DNA of 64,000 bases from Kutzneria buriramensis (GCF_003387475.1 NZ_QUNO01000012.1:310001-374000); one strand, 5' to 3'. Counted from the stretch's first letter, positions 17,121 to 25,648 are shown. The notes: generated by a model from the sequence alone, not told the origin. A program made the numbers and translations.

Positions 17121-17603
17121 ATGAGGCGTGCGATGTCTCCCGGCTCCTATGACCCGGTGACCAACGGCCACCTGGACATCATCACGCGCGGCGCCGAAGT
17201 CTTCGACGAGTTCATCGTCACCGTCATGGTCAACAAGAACAAGAAGACCATGTTCACCGTCGAGGAGCGGGTGGACATGATCCGCGAGGTCACCGCGCAC
17301 CTGCCGAACGTCAAGGTGGACTCCTGGCAGGGGCTGCTCGTCGACTACTGCAAGGCCAACGACGTCAAGGCGATGGTGAAGGGCCTGCGCGCGGTCAGCG
17401 ACTTCGACTACGAGCTCCAGATGGCGCAGATGAACCACCAGCTGTCCGGCGTGGAGACGCTGTTCATGCCGACCAACCCGCTGTACAGCTACCTGTCCAG
17501 CTCGCTGGTCAAGGAGGTCGCCACCTACCACGGCGACGTCTCCCACCTGCTGCCCAAGCCCGTCCACGAACGGCTGATACGGCGACTGGCCGAACGGGCC
17601 TGA
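17121..17603 (+). CDS. coaD: Phosphopantetheine adenylyltransferase
   Basis: CoaD joins ATP and 4'-phosphopantetheine to make dephospho-CoA, the fourth step of coenzyme A synthesis. At 160 residues it has the standard length. The nucleotidyltransferase motif is SYDPVTNGHLDI (with T/HxGH), the Arg-containing loop is VKGLRAVSDFDYELQMAQMN, and the C-terminal signature is YLSSSLVKEVA. The ATG at 17121 gives the usual start MRRAMSPGSYDP. It is likely in one transcript with rsmD. Confidence 0.97.
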   Translation: MRRAMSPGSYDPVTNGHLDIITRGAEVFDEFIVTVMVNKNKKTMFTVEERVDMIREVTAHLPNVKVDSWQGLLVDYCKANDVKAMVKGLRAVSDFDYELQMAQMNHQLSGVETLFMPTNPLYSYLSSSLVKEVATYHGDVSHLLPKPVHERLIRRLAERA

Positions 17604-17655
17604 ACTGTCAACCGTTGGTTAGGGCTGGCTCCTTCTAGCGATCACTCGATAGCAG

Positions 17656-17661
17656 TACGTT
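17656..17661 (+). promoter_or_regulatory. -10 box upstream of RNase gene
   Basis: TACGTT matches TANNNT and lies eight bases before the ATG at 17670. GGGG between them could alternatively serve as a ribosome site. No clear -35 box is visible. Confidence 0.3.
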
Positions 17662-17669
17662 ATCGGGGT

Positions 17670-18101
17670 ATGAGCTACCTCACGTCACGAGCCGTGAAGG
17701 CCCTGCTTGCTCTCGCCCTGGCCGTGGTCGGCGCCCTCGGCCTGGCCACCGTCAGCGCCGCCGCGCCGACCGCCCACCCGGCGGCCGCGCAGGTGGCCTG
17801 CGGCAACACGAGCAGCTACAAGAAGGTCAACCTGTCCAGCCTGCCCGCGCAGGCCACGACCACCGTCAAGCTGATCAAACAGGGCGGGCCGTTCCCGTAC
17901 CCGCGCAACGACGGGGTGGTCTTCCGCAACGACGAGCACATCCTGCCGCTGTGCGCGTCCGGCTACTACCACGAGTACACGGTGCCCACGCCCGGCGCAT
18001 CCAACCGCGGCGCCCGCCGGATGATCACCGGCTCGGCCGGCGAGTACTTCTACACCGGCGACCACTACGCGACCTTCTCGCTGGTCGACATCAACCGCTG
18101 A
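17670..18101 (+). CDS. Secreted guanyl-specific ribonuclease (RNase Sa/T1 family)
   Basis: The 143-residue precursor has a signal peptide (basic start, LLALALAVVGALGLATVSA, likely cut near residue 31). The mature part is closely like Streptomyces RNase Sa. GPFPYPRNDGVVF, YYHEYTV, PGASNRGARR and GDHYATFSLVD are all present. The catalytic residues map as Glu102, Arg113, Arg117 and His132 (Sa Glu54, Arg65, Arg69, His85). Cys44 and Cys95 can form the single disulfide. It should cut RNA after G outside the cell. No barstar-like inhibitor gene is next to it. It interrupts the coaD to sepIVA stretch of the backbone. Confidence 0.93.
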   Translation: MSYLTSRAVKALLALALAVVGALGLATVSAAAPTAHPAAAQVACGNTSSYKKVNLSSLPAQATTTVKLIKQGGPFPYPRNDGVVFRNDEHILPLCASGYYHEYTVPTPGASNRGARRMITGSAGEYFYTGDHYATFSLVDINR

Positions 18102-18107
18102 GCCCGC

Positions 18108-18138
18108 CCGGCGCCCGGTCCGCCGGACCGGGCGCCGG
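18108..18138 (+). terminator. Terminator after RNase gene
   Basis: A 14-bp perfect stem (CCGGCGCCCGGTCC paired with GGACCGGGCGCCGG) and 3-nt loop follow six bases after the stop codon. Confidence 0.8.
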
Positions 18139-18222
18139 ACACACCTGGCGAATCTCCCCGCGTACGGCGGGGTGAACCGGCAGACTGGAGACTGCCAGCC
18201 GTATAACCACGAGGAGTGCGAC

Positions 18223-18948
18223 GTGTACCGGGTGTTCGAGGCCCTCGACGAACTCGTCACGATTGTCGAGGAAGCGCGCGGCGTGCCGATGACCTCCGGC
18301 TGCGTTGTGCCCCGTGGCGACCTGCTGGAGCTGCTCGACGACATCCGGGACGCCATCCCGCGCGAGCTCGACGACGCGCAGGACGTGCTGGACCACCGCG
18401 ACAGCATGATCTCCAAGGCCAAGCACGAGAGCGAGCAGGGCGTCGGCCAGGCTCGCGAGGAGGCCGACCGCACGCTGGCCGAGGCCCGCGCCGAGGCCGA
18501 GCGCATGGTCGCCGACGCCCGGGCGCACGCCGAGCGGCTCGTCGCCGAGGCCGAGCGCGAGGCCGAGCGGGTCGTCGCCGCCGGCCGGCACGAGTACGAG
18601 GACCTGGTCGGCCGGTCCCGCGACGAGTCCGAGCGCATGATCCAGGCCGGCCGCGCCTCCTACGAGCGGGCCGTCGAGGAGGGGCGCAACGAGCAGCACC
18701 GCCTCGTCCAGCAGACCGAGGTCGTGCAGGCCGCCCACGCCGAGTCCGCCCGCGTGCTGGACGCCGCCAGCGGCGAGGCCAACCGCCTGCGCGCCGAGTG
18801 CGACGCCTACGTCGACGCCAAGCTCGCCGACTTCGAGGACCTGCTGGCCCACACCCTGCGCACCGTCGGCAAGGGCCGCGCCAGCCTGCGCGCCCCCGTG
18901 ACCAGCAGCAGCGCCTCCGGCGCGCCGTTCGACTACGCGCGGGATTGA
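18223..18948 (+). CDS. SepIVA-like DivIVA-family coiled-coil septation protein
   Basis: The protein has 241 residues and starts VYRVFEALDELVTIVEEARGVPMTSGCVVPRG, the N-terminal signature of the actinobacterial SepIVA family (mycobacterial Rv2927c). SepIVA is a cytoplasmic factor for septum formation and polar growth. From about residue 60 it is a long Ala/Glu/Arg coiled coil, with heptads such as AEAERMVADARAHAERLVAEAEREAERVV. GTG at 18223 has GAGGAG six bases upstream, which rules out the longer frame start at 18172. TATAAC at 18202 may be a -10 box. Its place directly before DUF177-rpmF-rnc matches the mycobacterial order. Confidence 0.9.
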   Translation: MYRVFEALDELVTIVEEARGVPMTSGCVVPRGDLLELLDDIRDAIPRELDDAQDVLDHRDSMISKAKHESEQGVGQAREEADRTLAEARAEAERMVADARAHAERLVAEAEREAERVVAAGRHEYEDLVGRSRDESERMIQAGRASYERAVEEGRNEQHRLVQQTEVVQAAHAESARVLDAASGEANRLRAECDAYVDAKLADFEDLLAHTLRTVGKGRASLRAPVTSSSASGAPFDYARD

Positions 18949-18959
18949 GCAGTGTCATT

Positions 18960-19095
18960 GGCGCCGCCTTCGGGGCCGGCGCCTCGCCCTTGCCGCATTC
19001 CGACCGTCGCATCGGCTCGTGCGGTGGGGCACGTCGGGTGGCGGCGATCGAAATGCGGCAATCGCGCGAAGCGCCGGCGGGGCCTCGCGACCCCG
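18960..19095 (+). repeat. Structured intergenic repeat, copy A
   Basis: This is one of three related elements near 19-22 kb. Arms 18990-19010 and 19041-19061 pair, with the core TTGCCGCATT against AATGCGGCAA. Outer arms GGCGCCTCGCCC (18978-18989) and GCGAAGCGCC (19066-19075) extend the stem. The loop holds a 21-nt segment (19008-19028) identical to copy C. It sits just after the sepIVA gene. Its end (19074-19095) matches copy C with one difference. Confidence 0.75.
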
Positions 19096-19206
19096 GTGTC
19101 GAGACCTTGATCGCCCTCTGACCTGCGGATTTTCCTTCCGGCGTAGTTCTTGAGTAGGCTTACCGGGCTGGAAACGGTAAGTCACCCCACCAGCGACACC
19201 ACCACC

Positions 19207-19788
19207 ATGTCTAAGCAACGATCACACGCGCGCCCCCAGCAGACGGCCGGTCCATGGGTCATCGACACCCGGGACATCGGCCGTAGACCCGGCTCCAGCC
19301 GCAGCTACCACCGAGTGGCTCCGGCGCCGGAGGGTCTCGGCTTCCCGGATGTCATCGGGGTCGAGGTCGGCAGCGATGTCGTGCTGGACCTGCTGGTCGA
19401 GTCGGTAGTGGAGGGAGTGCTCGCCACCGGGACCGCCAAGGCGGAGACGGTCGGGGAGTGCTCGCGGTGTCTTGACCCGCTGTCCGGCACGGTCGAGGTC
19501 CGCTTCACCGAGCTGTTCGCGTATCCGGACAGCGCGACCGAGGCGACCACGGACGAGGACGAGATCTCCAGACTCGTCGACGACCTGATCGACCTGGAAC
19601 CCGTGGTCCGCGACGCCGTCGTGCTCGCGTTGCCGCAGGTTCCGCTGTGCTCGCCGGACTGTCGTGGACTGTGCGCCGAGTGCGGCGTCAAGTGGGCCGA
19701 ACTGGGCCCCGACCACGCGCATGAGACGATTGATCCTCGCTGGGCCGCTCTGAAGGAACGGTTCGGCGGGACCGAGGAGGAGAGCTAG
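19207..19788 (+). CDS. YceD/DUF177 family protein
   Basis: This 193-residue DUF177 protein has the conserved C-terminal cysteine cluster [13 protein letters not shown] and the core [15 protein letters not shown]177 genes sit beside rpmF in most bacteria, and the family is linked to 23S rRNA or ribosome assembly. The exact role is not settled. I chose ATG 19207 ([10 protein letters not shown]) because the first 19 residues of the longer frame look like leader. No ribosome site is clear. It is two bases upstream of rpmF, so the two are cotranscribed. Confidence 0.9.
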   Translation: MSKQRSHARPQQTAGPWVIDTRDIGRRPGSSRSYHRVAPAPEGLGFPDVIGVEVGSDVVLDLLVESVVEGVLATGTAKAETVGECSRCLDPLSGTVEVRFTELFAYPDSATEATTDEDEISRLVDDLIDLEPVVRDAVVLALPQVPLCSPDCRGLCAECGVKWAELGPDHAHETIDPRWAALKERFGGTEEES

Positions 19789-19790
19789 TC

Positions 19791-19973
19791 GTGGCCGTCC
19801 CGAAGCGGAAGATGTCCCGCTCCAACACCCGTACGCGCCGTTCGCAGTGGAAGGCCGTCGCCCCCACGCTGGTGGCCTGCTCCAACCGCGCCTGCCGCGC
19901 GCCCAAGCTGCCGCACATCGCGTGCCCGACCTGCGGCCAGTACGACGGCCGCCAGGTCGTCCAGCCGGCCTGA
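19791..19973 (+). CDS. rpmF: 50S ribosomal protein L32
   Basis: This 60-residue protein carries the L32 signature [20 protein letters not shown]. It has a four-cysteine zinc ribbon (CSNRAC and CPTCG), so it is the zinc-containing form. GTG start with GGAGGAG inside the preceding gene end. Confidence 0.98.
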   Translation: MAVPKRKMSRSNTRTRRSQWKAVAPTLVACSNRACRAPKLPHIACPTCGQYDGRQVVQPA

Positions 19974-20004
19974 CCGCCGCCTCCCGGCGAGAAGGCTGAG
20001 CGCA

Positions 20005-20745
20005 GTGGGAGGTAAGGGAGCACGGGGTCCGGCACCGGATCGGACCCCGCTACTTGAGGCGCTCGGCGTGGAGTTGGAAGCCGAGCTTCTCGTGTTGGCC
20101 CTCACTCACAGGTCCTACGCGTACGAGAACGGCGGCCTGCCGCCGAACGAGCGTCTCGAGTTCCTCGGCGACGCCGTCCTCGGACTCGTGGTGACGGACC
20201 ACCTGTACCGCAGACACCCCGACCTGCCCGAGGGGCAGTTGGCGAAGCTGCGGGCCAGCGTGGTGAACATGCACGCCCTGGCCAAGGTCGCACGCAGGCT
20301 CGGCGAGGGTGGCCTCGGCGCGCACCTGCTGCTGGGCCGCGGCGAGGAGCTGACCGGCGGCCGGGACAAGGCGAGCATCCTCGCCGACGGCCTCGAGGCG
20401 ATGATCGGCGCCGTGTACCTCGAACACGGCATCGACGTGGCCCGCGGCCTGGTGCACCGGCTGTTCGACCCGCTGCTGGTGGAGGCGCCCACGCTCGGCG
20501 CCGGCCTGGACTGGAAGACCAGCCTCCAGGAGCTGACCGCCGCGCAGGGCCTCGGCGTGCCCGAGTACCGCGTCGACGACGAGGGCCCGGACCACCGCAA
20601 GGAGTTCACCGCCACCGTCTATGTCGGCGGGCGCGGCCTGGGCTCCGGCAGCGGCCGGACCAAGAAGGAAGCCGAGCAGAAGGCGGCCGAGGCCGCCTAC
20701 ACCACGCTCAAGGACGAGATCCCGCCCGCGAACGCCGCGGGCTGA
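20005..20745 (+). CDS. rnc: Ribonuclease III
   Basis: This 246-residue double-strand RNA endonuclease processes rRNA precursors and structured mRNAs. The catalytic signature [21 protein letters not shown] is intact, and the second acidic cluster is [21 protein letters not shown]. The C-terminal dsRNA-binding domain (about 165-235) ends [18 protein letters not shown]. The GTG start is 31 bases after rpmF, so it is in the same operon. Confidence 0.97.
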   Translation: MGGKGARGPAPDRTPLLEALGVELEAELLVLALTHRSYAYENGGLPPNERLEFLGDAVLGLVVTDHLYRRHPDLPEGQLAKLRASVVNMHALAKVARRLGEGGLGAHLLLGRGEELTGGRDKASILADGLEAMIGAVYLEHGIDVARGLVHRLFDPLLVEAPTLGAGLDWKTSLQELTAAQGLGVPEYRVDDEGPDHRKEFTATVYVGGRGLGSGSGRTKKEAEQKAAEAAYTTLKDEIPPANAAG

Positions 20746-20759
20746 CACGTCGCTCCTTG

Positions 20760-20810
20760 CTCGGAAGGGGGCATTCCAGGCGTTCAACGCCAGGAATGCC
20801 CCCTTCCGAG
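20760..20810. terminator. Long terminator hairpin after rnc
   Basis: An 18-bp outer stem (CTCGGAAGGGGGCATTCC with GGAATGCCCCCTTCCGAG), one A-A mismatch, and inner stem GGCG/CGCC with loop TTCAA form a 51-nt near-perfect hairpin. It is of the same type as the hairpin at 57961-58003. Confidence 0.85.
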
Positions 20811-20816
20811 CATTCG

Positions 20817-20962
20817 AGGCCGCGCCGGCGCCTGGACCGGTTGGCGTATTTCGGGCGCCGCCACTCGACGTGACCGACCGGTAAACCGATGCGGCGCTCG
20901 AAATACGGCAAGGGAAGGCGCCGGATCAGAGCGGCCGAGCCCCGCGCGGAACGCGCGGCAAA
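20817..20962 (-). repeat. Structured intergenic repeat, copy B (inverted)
   Basis: Copy B lies in reverse orientation relative to A and C. Arms 20841-20861 and 20891-20911 pair over 21 positions with two mismatches, core GTATTTCG against CGAAATAC. The 30 nt at 20933-20962 are the exact reverse complement of 21849-21878 in copy C, on the other side of mutM. Confidence 0.75.
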
Positions 20963-20981
20963 GGCACAGAAGGGGTTTGGC

Positions 20982-21848
20982 ATGCCGGAGCTGCCCGAGG
21001 TCGAGGTCGTCCGCCGTGGGCTGGACGCGCACGTGACGGGTCGGACCATCACCGCCGTCGAGGTGCTGAACCTGCGCGCGGTGCGCCGGCACGAGCCCGG
21101 CCCGGCGGACTTCGCCGGCCGGCTGGCCGGGCGGTCCGTGGTGGCCGCGAGCCGCCGCGGCAAGTACCTGTGGCTGGAGCTGGACGGCGCCGAGGCGATC
21201 ATCGCCCACCTCGGCATGAGCGGGCAGATGCTGGTGCAGCCCGAGGGCGTCGCCGACGAGAAGCACCTGCGGGTGCGGGTGCGGTTCGCCGACGGCGGGC
21301 CGGAGCTGCGCTTCGTCGACCAGCGGACGTTCGGCGGGCTGGCGCTGGCCGACATGGTCGAGGCCGCCGGCGCCGCCGTGCCGGCGCCGGTCGCGCACAT
21401 CGCCCGCGACCCGATGGACCCCGCCTTCGACCCCGACGCCGCCGTGACCGCGTTGCGGCGCAAGCGAACCGGCGTGAAGCGGGCGCTGCTCGACCAGACG
21501 CTGGTGTCCGGCGTCGGCAACATCTACGCCGACGAGTCCTTGTGGCGCACCAAACTGCACTGGGCCCGGCCGACCGAGAAGCTGACGCGGGCTCAAGCCG
21601 GCGAGCTGCTGTCGGCGGCGACCGAGGTGATGACCGAGGCGCTGGCCGCCGGCGGCACCTCCTTCGATGCCTTGTACGTCAACGTGAACGGCCAGTCCGG
21701 CTACTTCGAGCGGTCGCTGGCGGTGTACGGCCAGGAGGGCAAGCCCTGCCGTCGCTGCGGCGCCGAGATCCGTCGCGACCCCTTCATGAACCGGTCGTCC
21801 TACAGCTGCCCCCGCTGCCAGCCGATGCCGAGGAACCCCCACGTGTAG
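20982..21848 (+). CDS. mutM: Formamidopyrimidine-DNA glycosylase (Fpg/MutM)
   Basis: This 288-residue bifunctional base-excision repair enzyme removes 8-oxoguanine and ring-opened purines and cuts the abasic site. Pro2 and Glu3 after the start Met ([13 protein letters not shown]) are the catalytic N-terminus, so ATG 20982 is firm; AGGGG lies six bases upstream. [19 protein letters not shown] is the helix-two-turn-helix, and the C-terminal zinc finger is CRRCG...CPRC. Inverted copies of an intergenic repeat abut both sides, the right one starting at the base after the stop codon. Confidence 0.97.
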   Translation: MPELPEVEVVRRGLDAHVTGRTITAVEVLNLRAVRRHEPGPADFAGRLAGRSVVAASRRGKYLWLELDGAEAIIAHLGMSGQMLVQPEGVADEKHLRVRVRFADGGPELRFVDQRTFGGLALADMVEAAGAAVPAPVAHIARDPMDPAFDPDAAVTALRRKRTGVKRALLDQTLVSGVGNIYADESLWRTKLHWARPTEKLTRAQAGELLSAATEVMTEALAAGGTSFDALYVNVNGQSGYFERSLAVYGQEGKPCRRCGAEIRRDPFMNRSSYSCPRCQPMPRNPHV

Positions 21849-22010
21849 TTTGCCGCGCGTTCCGCGCGGGGCTCGGCCCCTTCGGGGCCGGTGCCTCGCC
21901 CTTGCTGGATTTCGATCGCCCGCATCGGCTCGTGCGGTGGGTGCTTCGGGTGGCGGTCGATCGAAATCCAGCAACCGGGCGAAGCACCGGCGGGGCCTCG
22001 CGACTCCGTG
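21849..22010 (+). repeat. Structured intergenic repeat, copy C
   Basis: The inner stem is a perfect 17 bp: TTGCTGGATTTCGATCG (21902-21918) with CGATCGAAATCCAGCAA (21958-21974). The outer stem is GGTGCCTCGCCC (21890-21901) with GGGCGAAGCACC (21977-21988). The 39-nt loop contains a small hairpin, CCGCA/TGCGG. It starts directly after the mutM stop codon. Confidence 0.8.
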
Positions 22011-22107
22011 GTGAGGGTCGCTCGCGACCTCCGCGCGGGACCCCCAGCTTGCCTAGTAGTGCGCATTGCGGAATAGTGTGGGCAGCGCATCACCGGGAGG
22101 ATTGTCG

Positions 22108-22428
22108 TTGGACACCAGCCAGCTGCTCAAGGGCGTCCTGGACCTCGCGGTCCTGGCGGTGCTCCGCGAGGAGGACGGCTACGGCTACGACGTGCTGCGC
22201 CGGTTGCGGGCCAGCGGCCTGGACGAGGTGGCCGACGCCTCGGTGTACGGGACGCTGCGCCGGCTCTACAAGGCCGACCTGCTCACCTCCTACGTCGTGC
22301 CGAGCGAGGAGGGGCCGCACCGCAAGTACTACCGCGTCAGCGAGTCGGGACGCGTTCGACTGGAGGAGTCGTGCAGGACGTGGCGGACGTTCGCGAAGAC
22401 GATGGATCAACTACTGACCGGTTCCTGA
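22108..22428 (+). CDS. PadR-family transcriptional regulator
   Basis: This 106-residue winged-helix protein has the PadR core LLKGVLDLAVLAVLREEDGYGYDVLRRL and the wing VPSEEGPHRKYYRVSESGR. TTG at 22108 is the chosen start because GGGAGG lies seven bases upstream; an ATG further upstream would lie before that site. It overlaps the following membrane-protein gene, the usual pairing in which PadR controls its partner and itself. The inducer is unknown. Confidence 0.88.
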   Translation: MDTSQLLKGVLDLAVLAVLREEDGYGYDVLRRLRASGLDEVADASVYGTLRRLYKADLLTSYVVPSEEGPHRKYYRVSESGRVRLEESCRTWRTFAKTMDQLLTGS

Positions 22429-23141
22429 GCAGGATGCGGGCCGCCCTGTCGGACCTGCCGCCGACCGAGGTGAACGAGCTGCTGGAGGACACCGAGGAGC
22501 ACGTCCGCGAGCTGGCCCGGGAGCACGGCGAGGACCAGTTGGAGCTGCGCCTGGGCAGCCCGGAGGCGTACGCGGCGGAGCTGCGCTCGGCGGCCGGCTA
22601 CCCGCCGCCGCCCCAGCCGGACGAGCCGACCCGTGCGCTGCCCAAGGACCAGCGCAAGGACGGCGTCGAGGTGCTGGCGCTGGCCGGCCTCATCGTGACG
22701 ACGGCCAGCGCGCTGCTGTTCGGCGCCTCGATCCGCAGCTACCACACGACGCCGCTGTTCCTGCTGACCGGCCTGGTCGGCCTGGCGATCTCGCTGCCGC
22801 TGCTGGTCCGCGGCCAGGACGGGGTGCGGGCCATCGCCGAACTCCCGACGGTCAAGGCGCTGCTGCCGTTCCTGAACCCGGACCAGTCCACGTTCGCGGG
22901 CAAGGTCCTCGCCTACGTCTACAGCCTCCAGCCGGCCTGGTGGCTGCTGCGGGTGCTGCCGGTCGTGGGATTCGGTCACGGCGGCCTGGCGCTGATCATC
23001 GTGGGCGTGCCGGCGGCGTTCGTCTCGGTCCTCGTCGGCTACTACAGCCGGGTGGACCGCCGCACGCTGTGGCTGGTGGTGCCGGCGAACGCGCTGGTCG
23101 GCTCGATGCTGATGTACTTCGTCCTCGGCTACGCGCTCTGA
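22371..23141 (+). CDS. HAAS/DUF1700-like membrane protein, partner of PadR
   Basis: The N-terminal ~65 residues form the HAAS-type helical domain (FLSRMRAALSDLPPTEVNELLEDTEEHV). About four membrane helices follow (VLALAGLIVTTASALLFGAS; PLFLLTGLVGLAISLPLLV; LALIIVGVPAAFVSVLVGYY; WLVVPANALVGSMLMYFVLGYAL). The 256-residue frame begins at GTG 22371 and overlaps the PadR gene by 58 bp. A slightly later GTG (22380) is possible. In other bacteria PadR/HAAS pairs act in envelope-stress or antibiotic response. The role here is inference. Confidence 0.8.
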   Translation: MQDVADVREDDGSTTDRFLSRMRAALSDLPPTEVNELLEDTEEHVRELAREHGEDQLELRLGSPEAYAAELRSAAGYPPPPQPDEPTRALPKDQRKDGVEVLALAGLIVTTASALLFGASIRSYHTTPLFLLTGLVGLAISLPLLVRGQDGVRAIAELPTVKALLPFLNPDQSTFAGKVLAYVYSLQPAWWLLRVLPVVGFGHGGLALIIVGVPAAFVSVLVGYYSRVDRRTLWLVVPANALVGSMLMYFVLGYAL

Positions 23142-23149
23142 GCGGGGAG

Positions 23150-23178
23150 GGCCCACCCAACCTCCCAGCGGGTGGGCC
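23150..23178 (+). terminator. Terminator after PadR operon
   Basis: A 9-bp perfect stem GGCCCACCC/GGGTGGGCC with an 11-nt loop lies eight bases after the stop codon. Confidence 0.75.
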
Positions 23179-23284
23179 GCCTGCAACCCCTCTCCCCGCG
23201 ACCCAGCGTGCCCGTTTCTGCCCGAGAGCCGCATCCGCGCGATGGCGTAGGCGGTGGCGTAGCGGGCCGCTCTAGGGTGGGTCC

Positions 23285-25471
23285 ATGGCGGGTGGATCGC
23301 TACCAACCGAGATCAGCTCGTTCGTCGGGCGGCGTGACGACCTCGCCTCCATGCGCCGGCTGCTGGCCACGGCGCACCTGCTGACGGTGACAGGCGTCGG
23401 CGGCGTCGGCAAGACCCGGGTGAGCCTTCGACTCGCCTACGAGCTGCGCCGGTCCTTCGCCGACGGCGCCTGGTGGGCGGATCTGTCCACACTGCATCGC
23501 GGCGCCGAGCCGCAGCTGGTCGCCGAGACCATCGCCAAGGGCCTCGGCGTGCAGGACCATTCCACCCGCACCACCACCGAAGTCCTGCTCGATCACGTCC
23601 GTGACCGGCGTCTGCTGCTGGTGCTGGACAACTGCGAGCACCTGATCGACGCGGTCGGCCCGATCGTGCGGGCGATGCTGGCCGCGTCGGCGGAGCTGCG
23701 GGTGATCGCCACCAGCCGGCAGCCGCTGGGCATCGCCGGCGAGCACGTGCTGGAGCTGCGGCCGCTGGCGTCCGAGGCGGTGACGCTGTTGCTCGACCGC
23801 ATGCACGCGGCGATGCCGGAGTTCGAGCCGACGGCCGGCGACCGGGACACGGCGTTGCGGCTGTGCCAGCGGCTGGACGGCCTGCCGCTGGCGATCGAGC
23901 TGGCGGCGGCCCAGCTGCGCTCGATCGGCATGGCCACCCTGCTGGAGCGGCTCGGCGACCGGTTCCGGCTGCTCACCGGCCTGGCGGCGACCCTGGACTG
24001 GAGCTACCAGCTGTGCACCGAGCACCAGCGGCTGCTGTGGGCGCGGCTGTCGGTGTTCGCCGGCGACCTCGACCTGGCGGCCGCCGAACAGGTCTGTGCC
24101 GACGACCTCCTCCCGCACGAGGAGGTGCTCGCGGCGCTGGCCGGCCTCGCCGAGCGGTCGCTGCTGATCAGCGAGCACCGGGGCGGCCGCGTGCGGTACC
24201 GGATGCTGGAGACGATCCGCGAGTACGGCGCTCAGCAGCTCGACGACCCCGAGTCGGTGCAGATCCGCCACCGCGACTACTTCCGACGCCTCGCTTACGA
24301 GGCCGCCACGCAGTGGCACGGTCCGGACGAACTCCGTTGGCTGGAAAGGATTCGCACGGATCTGCCGAACGTGTTGGCCGCCATGGGCTGGAGCCTGAGC
24401 ACGCCCGGCGAGTCGGCCGCCGCGCTGGAGATGGCGATCTCGCTGATGCGGTCGCACTGCTGGTACGTGGTCGGCGGCTTGGCCGAGGGCCTGCGCTGGC
24501 TGCGGCTCGCGTTGGCCGCGGGCGAGGAGCAGCCGACGCCGCTGCGGGCGATGGGCCTGGCGTGGGCGTCGATCATCGCGGTGTTCCTCGGCGATCCGGC
24601 GCAGGCGCCGGAGCTGATCCCCGACACCGGCGACGCCCTGGCCGACGCGTCCACACTGACCGCACGGGCGATCTGGGCGTGGATCGTGGAGTACAACTAC
24701 GCCGTGGTGGCCGAGAACTTCGCCGCCGCACGGGACCTGTTCCTCCGGGCCGGCGCGGTCGGCGACGCGTTCGCCACCGAGCTGTGGTTCGCGTTCAACG
24801 GCGGCGAGCCGGAAACCGGTTGCCAGGCCCTGGTGGACCGGGCCGAGGGTCTGGGCGCGGGCTACTCGCTGGCCAACGCGACGTGGGCGCTGGGCTCGTC
24901 GTTCCTGGCCACGGACCCGGAGCGGGCGGTCACGTCGATCGAGAAGTCGCTGCGGCGGTTCCAGGCGATCGACGATCTGTGGGGCTGCGGCTGGACCATG
25001 GAGATGCTGTCCTGGGCCTGCACCGCCGCCGGCCACCACGAGCGCGCCGCGATCCTGATGGGCGCGGCCGGCAAGCTGTGGTCGGACATCGGCCTGCGCC
25101 TGTACCGGCCGGGACCGTTCGCGATGGGGCACGACCGGGCCGCCGCCACGCTGACGGAGGCGTTGGGCGAGCGGGCGTTCCGGGCGGCCATCGACGAGGG
25201 TGCCGAGCTCGGCTTCGACCGCGCGGTGGCGATGGGTGCGCGGGTCGGGCTGCCGACGCGCTCGGCATCGCCGCCGCTGCCGGAGCTGACCGCCCGTGAA
25301 CGCGAGGTGGCCGAGCTGGTGGCGGCCGGCCTGACGAACCCTCAGATCGCCGCGAAGTTGTTCCTGGGCGCACGAACCGTGCAGACCCATCTGCGCAGCA
25401 TCATGAACAAACTGGGCGTCAACAACCGCACCCAGGTAGCGGCGCACATCGCCGACAGTCGCGCTCGGTGA
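23285..25471 (+). CDS. LuxR-family regulator with N-terminal ATPase domain
   Basis: This 728-residue protein joins a STAND-type NTPase to a LuxR DNA-binding domain. Walker A is GVGGVGKT (37-44) and Walker B is LLLVLDNCEHL. LDGLPLAIELAA is the typical GxP motif. The middle (about 300-640) is TPR-like and may sense a partner. The C-terminal helix-turn-helix (about 665-725) shows LTAREREVAELVAAGLTNPQIAAKLFLGARTV. It resembles many orphan actinobacterial activators. It is a single gene; its targets are not evident, though kdp lies next downstream. Confidence 0.9.
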   Translation: MAGGSLPTEISSFVGRRDDLASMRRLLATAHLLTVTGVGGVGKTRVSLRLAYELRRSFADGAWWADLSTLHRGAEPQLVAETIAKGLGVQDHSTRTTTEVLLDHVRDRRLLLVLDNCEHLIDAVGPIVRAMLAASAELRVIATSRQPLGIAGEHVLELRPLASEAVTLLLDRMHAAMPEFEPTAGDRDTALRLCQRLDGLPLAIELAAAQLRSIGMATLLERLGDRFRLLTGLAATLDWSYQLCTEHQRLLWARLSVFAGDLDLAAAEQVCADDLLPHEEVLAALAGLAERSLLISEHRGGRVRYRMLETIREYGAQQLDDPESVQIRHRDYFRRLAYEAATQWHGPDELRWLERIRTDLPNVLAAMGWSLSTPGESAAALEMAISLMRSHCWYVVGGLAEGLRWLRLALAAGEEQPTPLRAMGLAWASIIAVFLGDPAQAPELIPDTGDALADASTLTARAIWAWIVEYNYAVVAENFAAARDLFLRAGAVGDAFATELWFAFNGGEPETGCQALVDRAEGLGAGYSLANATWALGSSFLATDPERAVTSIEKSLRRFQAIDDLWGCGWTMEMLSWACTAAGHHERAAILMGAAGKLWSDIGLRLYRPGPFAMGHDRAAATLTEALGERAFRAAIDEGAELGFDRAVAMGARVGLPTRSASPPLPELTAREREVAELVAAGLTNPQIAAKLFLGARTVQTHLRSIMNKLGVNNRTQVAAHIADSRAR

Positions 25472-25599
25472 CGATCTTGACACGCGGAACCGCCTGGTCG
25501 CGGGGCCAGCGCCCGACCGGGAACGTTTGCGGCGCGTCGCCCCGGTCACACTCCGCGCAGTAGTCCCCCGAACGGGTGGAGACCTGGCTCACCGGACCC

Positions 25600-25648
25600 G
25601 TCAATAACGCGTCAATGCGGCGTAGGGGCGCGTCAAGAGGCTGTCAGG
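25600..25648 (+). promoter_or_regulatory. Tandem 11-bp repeats upstream of kdp, probable KdpE site
   Basis: GTCAAT (25600), GTCAAT (25611), GTCAAG (25632) and GTCAGG (25643) are direct repeats spaced 11, 21 and 11 bp. A weak GTAGGG lies at the missing place (25622). OmpR/PhoB-family regulators bind just such tandem 11-bp repeats. KdpE, encoded at the end of this cluster, is the obvious binder. The first kdp ORF begins 91 bp downstream. Confidence 0.6.

Noticed and set aside
18960-22010. Repeat copies as a CRISPR array or IS remnant
   Set aside because: There are only three copies, in mixed orientation and far apart. They have no spacers of equal size, transposase or target-site duplications.
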